In this document: positions 51,986 through 56,185 of the stretch, in pieces | How positions within the stretch are numbered: position 1 is the first letter of the stretch | How the letters are laid out: each line of letters begins with the position of its first letter | NCBI RefSeq assembly: GCF_022829295.1 | Contig: NZ_JAKSYH010000182.1 | Location: 1 to 56,185, forward strand | Source of the DNA: Methylobacterium sp. J-088 | GTDB lineage: Bacteria; Pseudomonadota; Alphaproteobacteria; Rhizobiales; Beijerinckiaceae | Direction of reading: 5' to 3' | Length of the DNA: 56,185 bases | Notes under the pieces: model-generated | The model's input: only the letters and a program-made list of their open reading frames with translations | The model's database searches: none | Told to the model about the DNA's origin: nothing | Program-made: the position numbers and the translations under genes

Positions 51986-53854
51986 ATGATGACATCCCGC
52001 GCCCGCCGGAGCGTCTCGGCGCTCGCCCTGCTGCTGGCCGCAGGTCTGCCGCAGACCGTGCTTGCCGCGCAGCCGAAGGAATCGACCCCGATCCTCGACT
52101 ACGAACCCGCGGATTCGCTGGAGGGCAACTTCCTCTCCGCCTACATCGCGGGCGCCGCCCGGGACACGACGGCGGCCGCGACCTTCTACCGCGAGGCCGT
52201 GAAGGCCGACCCGCGCAACGCCGAACTCGTCGAGCGCGCCTTCATCTCGCTCTTGGCCGACGGCGCCCTGCCGGACGCGTTCCGGGCGGCCGAGAAGCTG
52301 ATCGCCCGCGATCCGACCAACGGGCTCGCCAACCTCTCGTTGGGGGTGCGCCAGATCAAGGCCGGCCAGTGGGCCGCCGCCCGCCAGAATTTTTCGCGCA
52401 GCGGCCGCGGGGCCGCCACGGACCTGACGGCGACACTGCTCACCGCCTGGTCGTATGCCGGCGCGGGTGACGGCAAGAAGGCGCTGGAGACGGTCAACAA
52501 GCTTCGGGGCGAGCGCTACTACAACACCTTCCGCGACTACCATGCCGGCCTGATCGCCTCGGTGACCGGCGACAATGCCGAGGCCGAGCGGCGCCTCAAG
52601 GCCGCCTACGAGGCCGACCGCAACACCCTGCGCATCGTCGACGCCTATGCCCGGATCGAGGCGAGCCTCGGCCGCACCGATCTGGCGATCCAGGCCTATT
52701 CGGACTTCGACCAGCTCTCGCCGCGCCACCCGCTGGTGCGCGACGCCCTCGACAAGCTCAAGGAGGGCAAGCCGCTGACGCGGCTGATCACCACCGCCCA
52801 GGAAGGCGCCGCCGAGGTGCTGTACGGGCTGGGCTCGGCGGGCTCGACGCAGGGCGACGAATTGCCCGCCGTGATCTACCTGCGGCTCGCCCTCTACCTC
52901 GCCCCCGACCACGCGCTCGCGCGGCTGACGCTGGCCGACACGCTCGACCGGATGAAGCAGCCCGAGCGCGCCAACGAGGCCTACGCGCAGATCCCCGCGA
53001 CCTCCCCGCTCAAGCTCAACGCCGACATCCAGGTCGGCCTGAACCTGGAGCAGATGGGCAAGGGCGACGAGGCGCTGGAGCACCTCGACGCCACCATGAA
53101 GGCGCATCCCGACGACATCGACGTGATCACCGCGCTCGGCAACGTCCAGCGCGCGCGCAAGAAGTACGAGGAGGCGGCCGCCACCTACACCCGCGCCATC
53201 GACCTGATCGGCAACCGGCCGCAATCGAACTACTGGACGACCTACTATTTCCGCGGCACCGCCTACGAGCGGGCCAAGCAATGGCCGAAGGCCGAAGCCG
53301 ACTTGAAGAAAGCCCTCGCCCTGGTCCCGCCCAACCAGCCGGCCGCCAAGGCGCAGGTGATGAACTACCTCGGCTATTCCTGGGTCGATCAGAACACCAA
53401 TATCGACGAGGCGTTTAAGCTGTTGCAGCAGGCGGTCGAGGCCAGCCCGCGGGACGGCATGATCGTCGACAGCCTCGGCTGGGCCTATTACCGCCTCGGC
53501 CGCTGGGACGATGCGGTGCGCGAGCTGGAGAAGGCGGTCGAGCTGAAGCCGGGCGACCCGACCATCAACGACCACCTGGGCGACGCCTACTGGCGCGCGG
53601 GCCGGCGGCTGGAGGGCAAGTTCCAGTGGCAGCACGCCAAGGACCTCAACCCCGAGCCGGACGACCTCACGCAGATCAACGCGAAGCTGAAGGACGGCTT
53701 GCCCGAGATCGAGAAGCCGACCGCCACGGCCGAGACCGTGCCGGCCCCGGTTGCCGCCCCGCACAACGCCGAAAACCCGGAACTGCCCAAGGGGGCTCCG
53801 CAGCCGCACGAGGCGCCGGGCGCCGCCGACAAGGCCAAGAAGTCGGGGGGCTGA
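51986..53854 (+). CDS. Exported TPR repeat protein
   Basis: 622 residues. Signal peptide MMTSRARRSVSALALLLAAG, cleaved near VLAAQ. Then many tetratricopeptide repeats (FYREAVKADPRNAELVERAF; ALEHLDATMKAHPDDIDVIT; ELEKAVELKPGDPTINDHLG) and an acidic Pro-rich tail. TPR repeats usually hold protein partners in the periplasm or on membranes. The start could be the second ATG three bases on. I do not know the target. Confidence 0.85.
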   Translation: MMTSRARRSVSALALLLAAGLPQTVLAAQPKESTPILDYEPADSLEGNFLSAYIAGAARDTTAAATFYREAVKADPRNAELVERAFISLLADGALPDAFRAAEKLIARDPTNGLANLSLGVRQIKAGQWAAARQNFSRSGRGAATDLTATLLTAWSYAGAGDGKKALETVNKLRGERYYNTFRDYHAGLIASVTGDNAEAERRLKAAYEADRNTLRIVDAYARIEASLGRTDLAIQAYSDFDQLSPRHPLVRDALDKLKEGKPLTRLITTAQEGAAEVLYGLGSAGSTQGDELPAVIYLRLALYLAPDHALARLTLADTLDRMKQPERANEAYAQIPATSPLKLNADIQVGLNLEQMGKGDEALEHLDATMKAHPDDIDVITALGNVQRARKKYEEAAATYTRAIDLIGNRPQSNYWTTYYFRGTAYERAKQWPKAEADLKKALALVPPNQPAAKAQVMNYLGYSWVDQNTNIDEAFKLLQQAVEASPRDGMIVDSLGWAYYRLGRWDDAVRELEKAVELKPGDPTINDHLGDAYWRAGRRLEGKFQWQHAKDLNPEPDDLTQINAKLKDGLPEIEKPTATAETVPAPVAAPHNAENPELPKGAPQPHEAPGAADKAKKSGG

Positions 53855-54202
53855 GCGGACTTCCACCGGAGCCCGTCATCGCGAGCGCAGCGAAGCGACC
53901 CAGGGCGGCGCGACGTCCGGCAGCGTGGCGCTGCTGGATTGCTTCGCTCCGCGCGCAAGGACGACGGCGGATCGGGGCTTCCGGTCCGAAGTCTTGCGGG
54001 GTCGCACGCCGAGCGCGGGGGGGATCCCCGCCGGATCGACAAGACTATTTTGTCCACGACCTCATAAAAATCGACGCGCATTTCCCGCCCGTTTGACGCA
54101 CACTGCGCAGCCGTTCGCGGGCGGCTGCCCGCATGAGCGGACATCCGCACGGCAAGAGCCGGCGGTCGGGCGCCGTGCCCGAGATTCAGGGAGGGAACGC
54201 CC
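53855..54202. other. Intergenic region before ftfL with a family C repeat
   Basis: The region holds the family C repeat (next entry) and the ftfL promoter region with an AT-rich TATTTTGTCC stretch near 54046. No gene was seen. Confidence 0.6.
53872..53967. repeat. Dispersed repeat (family C), copy 2
   Basis: CGTCATCGCGAGCGCAGCGA, ACCCAGGGCGGCGCGACGTC and GGATTGCTTCGCTCCGCGCG, nearly the copy at 46841-46937. Confidence 0.88.
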
Positions 54203-55876
54203 ATGCCGTCAGACATCGAGATCGCCCGCGCCGCGACCCTGAAGCCGATCGCGCAGGTCGCGGAGAAGCTCGGCATCCCGGATGACGCGCTCCACAATTA
54301 CGGCAAGCACATCGCCAAGATCGATCACGGCTACATCGCCGGGCTGGAGAGCCGGAAATCCGGCAAGCTCGTGCTGGTCACCGCGATCTCGCCGACGCCC
54401 GCGGGCGAGGGCAAGACCACCACCACGGTGGGCCTGGGCGACGCCCTGAACCGCATCGGTGCCAAGACCATGATCTGCCTGCGCGAGCCGTCCCTCGGGC
54501 CGTGCTTCGGCATGAAGGGCGGGGCGGCCGGCGGCGGCAAGGCCCAGGTCGTGCCGATGGAGCAGATCAACCTGCACTTCACCGGCGACTTCCACGCCAT
54601 CACGGCGGCCCACAGCCTCGCGGCCGCGCTGATCGACAACCACGTCTATTGGGCGAACGAGCTCAACATCGACGTGCGCCGCATCCACTGGCGCCGCGTG
54701 GTCGACATGAACGACCGGGCGCTCCGCCAGATCACCCAGTCGCTCGGCGGTGTCGCCAACGGTTTTCCGCGGGAGGACGGGTTCGACATCACGGTGGCCT
54801 CCGAGGTGATGGCGGTGTTCTGCCTGGCGCGTGACCTCGCCGATCTGGAGGAGCGCCTGGGCCGGATCGTCATCGCCGAGACCCGGGATCGCAAGCTCGT
54901 CACCCTCAAGGACGTGAAGGCCACCGGCGCCATGACGGTGCTGCTGAAGGACGCCCTGCAGCCGAACCTCGTGCAGACGCTCGAGGGCAACCCGGCGCTG
55001 ATCCATGGCGGCCCCTTCGCCAACATCGCGCATGGCTGCAACTCGGTGATCGCCACCCGGGCCGGCCTGCGGCTCGCCGACTACACGGTGACGGAAGCCG
55101 GCTTCGGCGCCGATCTGGGTGCTGAGAAGTTCCTGGACATCAAGTGCCGGCAGGCGGGGCTGACCCCGTCGGCGGTCGTGGTGGTGGCGACCGTCCGCGC
55201 CCTCAAGATGCATGGCGGCGTCGACAAGAAGAACCTTGGGGCGGAAAACATCGACGCCCTGGAGAAGGGCTTTGCGAATCTCGCCCGGCACGTCACCAAC
55301 CTGCGCGGCTTCGGCCTGCCGGTAGTGGTCGGCGTCAACCACTTCTACGCCGACACCGACGCCGAGCACGCCAAGCTCAAGGCGCTGTGCCGCGAGCGGC
55401 TCGATGTCGAGGCGATCACCTGCCGCCACTGGGCGGAGGGCGGGGCCGGTGCCGAGGAACTCGCCCACGCCGTGGTGAAGCTCAGCCAGGCCGAGCCGGC
55501 ACCGATCCGCCACGCCTACGAGACCGAGGCGCCGCTCGCCGATAAGATCCGGGCCATCGCCACCAAACTCTATGGCGCCGCCGACATCCAGATCGAATCC
55601 AAGGCTCAGGCCAAGCTCGCCGCCTTCGAGAAGGACGGCTACGGGAACCTGCCGATCTGCATGGCCAAGACCCAGTACTCGTTCTCCACCGATCCGACCC
55701 TGATGGGCGCCCCCGAGGGCCACATCGTCGGCGTGCGCGACGTCCGGCTCTCGGCCGGAGCCGGCTTCGTGGTGGCGATCTGCGGAGAGATCATGACCAT
55801 GCCGGGCCTGCCCCGGGTGCCCGCGGCCGACACGATCCGGCTGGACGCCAACGGGCAGATCGACGGGCTGTTCTGA
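54203..55876 (+). CDS. ftfL: Formate--tetrahydrofolate ligase
   Basis: Makes 10-formyl-THF from formate, the key step to assimilate C1 units in Methylobacterium. 557 residues. P-loop PTPAGEGKTTTT (about 65-76), LREPSLGPCFGMKGGAAGGG, MNDRALRQI and the ending LPRVPAADTIRLDANGQIDG. A very good GGGAGGG sits 9 bases upstream. It stands alone, with the TPR gene upstream on the same strand. Confidence 0.97.
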   Translation: MPSDIEIARAATLKPIAQVAEKLGIPDDALHNYGKHIAKIDHGYIAGLESRKSGKLVLVTAISPTPAGEGKTTTTVGLGDALNRIGAKTMICLREPSLGPCFGMKGGAAGGGKAQVVPMEQINLHFTGDFHAITAAHSLAAALIDNHVYWANELNIDVRRIHWRRVVDMNDRALRQITQSLGGVANGFPREDGFDITVASEVMAVFCLARDLADLEERLGRIVIAETRDRKLVTLKDVKATGAMTVLLKDALQPNLVQTLEGNPALIHGGPFANIAHGCNSVIATRAGLRLADYTVTEAGFGADLGAEKFLDIKCRQAGLTPSAVVVVATVRALKMHGGVDKKNLGAENIDALEKGFANLARHVTNLRGFGLPVVVGVNHFYADTDAEHAKLKALCRERLDVEAITCRHWAEGGAGAEELAHAVVKLSQAEPAPIRHAYETEAPLADKIRAIATKLYGAADIQIESKAQAKLAAFEKDGYGNLPICMAKTQYSFSTDPTLMGAPEGHIVGVRDVRLSAGAGFVVAICGEIMTMPGLPRVPAADTIRLDANGQIDGLF

Positions 55877-55882
55877 GAATCG

Positions 55883-55919
55883 CGCGCGGCCTTCACCAAG
55901 GTTGGCTCAAGGCCGCGCG
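55883..55919. terminator. Perfect 11-bp hairpin after ftfL
   Basis: Arms CGCGCGGCCTT (55883-55893) and AAGGCCGCGCG (55909-55919), six bases past the ftfL stop. There is no clear U-run, so termination is likely but not certain. Confidence 0.6.
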
Positions 55920-55950
55920 GGACCATCCCCGGATTTCAGCGAATCAATCA

Positions 55951-56000
55951 GCAGGGCTCTGCCCTGAACCCGCAAAAGGTCGCAGACCCAGCCCTTTTAA
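55951..56000. repeat. Dispersed compound palindrome (family A), partial copy 8
   Basis: CAGGGCTCTGCCCTGAACCC then CAAAAGGTCGCAGACC. This lacks most of the chain seen in other copies. Confidence 0.6.
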
Positions 56001-56040
56001 GGTGTTTTCGGCCCTGTGGGATACCGACCGGAGGCGCTCT

Positions 56041-56148
56041 CCTCCCCCTTGCGGGGAGGAGTTGGAGGTGGGGGTGGCTCAGGATCGAGCGCTGCGGTGC
56101 CTTCTGCACCACCCCCACCCCTGACCCCTCCCCGCAAGGGGGAGGGGA
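56041..56148. repeat. Large dispersed palindrome (family D), copy 3
   Basis: Left arm from CCTCCCCCTTGCGGGGAGGA to GGTGGGGGTGG (56041-56077), right arm from CCACCCCCACCCCTGACCCC to GCAAGGGGGAGG (56109-56145). No gene is seen after ftfL to the window edge. Confidence 0.8.
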
Positions 56149-56185
56149 AATACGCTTGCTCTATCGATGATTGAGAAGGGCCATA

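Overview
The window is a GC-rich (roughly 70% by eye) chromosomal segment of an alphaproteobacterium, most likely Methylobacterium or a close relative in the Hyphomicrobiales. The reasons are the codon usage, a formate--tetrahydrofolate ligase of the type used in methylotrophic C1 metabolism, the alphaproteobacterial parB-parA-rsmG-mnmG block, and several families of dispersed palindromic repeats between genes. I saw no rRNA, tRNA, CRISPR array, integrase or transposase.

Layout. 1-4.4 kb: the 3' end of ftsK, then a stress-type cluster of two Hsp20 genes, a small protein, a three-span membrane protein, and an NDUFS4-like protein that shares a C-terminal module with the small protein and appears frameshifted. 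4.5-8 kb (minus): galM, a membrane-anchored nuclease-fold protein and a secreted NTF2-like protein. 8.2-10.7 kb (plus): a translationally coupled lipid kinase, TerC protein and orphan solute-binding protein. 10.7-13.8 kb (minus): a DUF2283/DUF4258 pair and leuS; yggS is divergent. 14.9-18.3 kb (minus): uxs and ugd, which make UDP-xylose from UDP-glucose, and an AT-rich GT8 glycosyltransferase gene. 18.7-23.9 kb: an L,D-transpeptidase, a response regulator with a cNMP-binding protein, dapD, an alpha/beta hydrolase fold without its nucleophile, and a DUF6036 two-gene module. 24-28.4 kb: acid phosphatase, TonB-dependent siderophore receptor, AEC transporter. 28.5-34.6 kb: lptE-holA (plus) and parB-parA-rsmG-mnmG (minus), with a perfect parS in rsmG. 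35-42.7 kb: small metal-binding, outer-membrane and metabolic genes (MipA/OmpV, degenerate EAL protein, porin O/P, panC, ybaK, class A beta-lactamase). 42.8-48.9 kb: a second perfect parS, mnmE, a membrane protein, an ABC-F ATPase, a YpfJ-like metallopeptidase and a uracil-DNA glycosylase. 49.1-55.9 kb: ETF-ubiquinone oxidoreductase, a DUF4160/DUF2442 pair, a TPR lipoprotein-like or periplasmic protein, and ftfL.

How the parts work together. Two perfect parS sites flank about 10 kb that includes mnmG, and parAB lies beside one of them, so this is the chromosome segregation region and probably close to oriC. Around this conserved core are accessory genes: three toxin-antitoxin-like gene pairs, several proteins that have lost key residues (hydrolase, HMA protein, EAL protein, glycosylase), and at least four repeat families lying mostly at gene ends. 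Short tandem duplications of 12-15 bp recur in coding and leader sequences, which points to frequent slippage-type mutation.

The most unusual material is the Hsp20/NDUFS4-like cluster at the left end, with a possible RNA thermometer in front of it, and the DUF6036 module whose partner protein ends inside a dispersed repeat.
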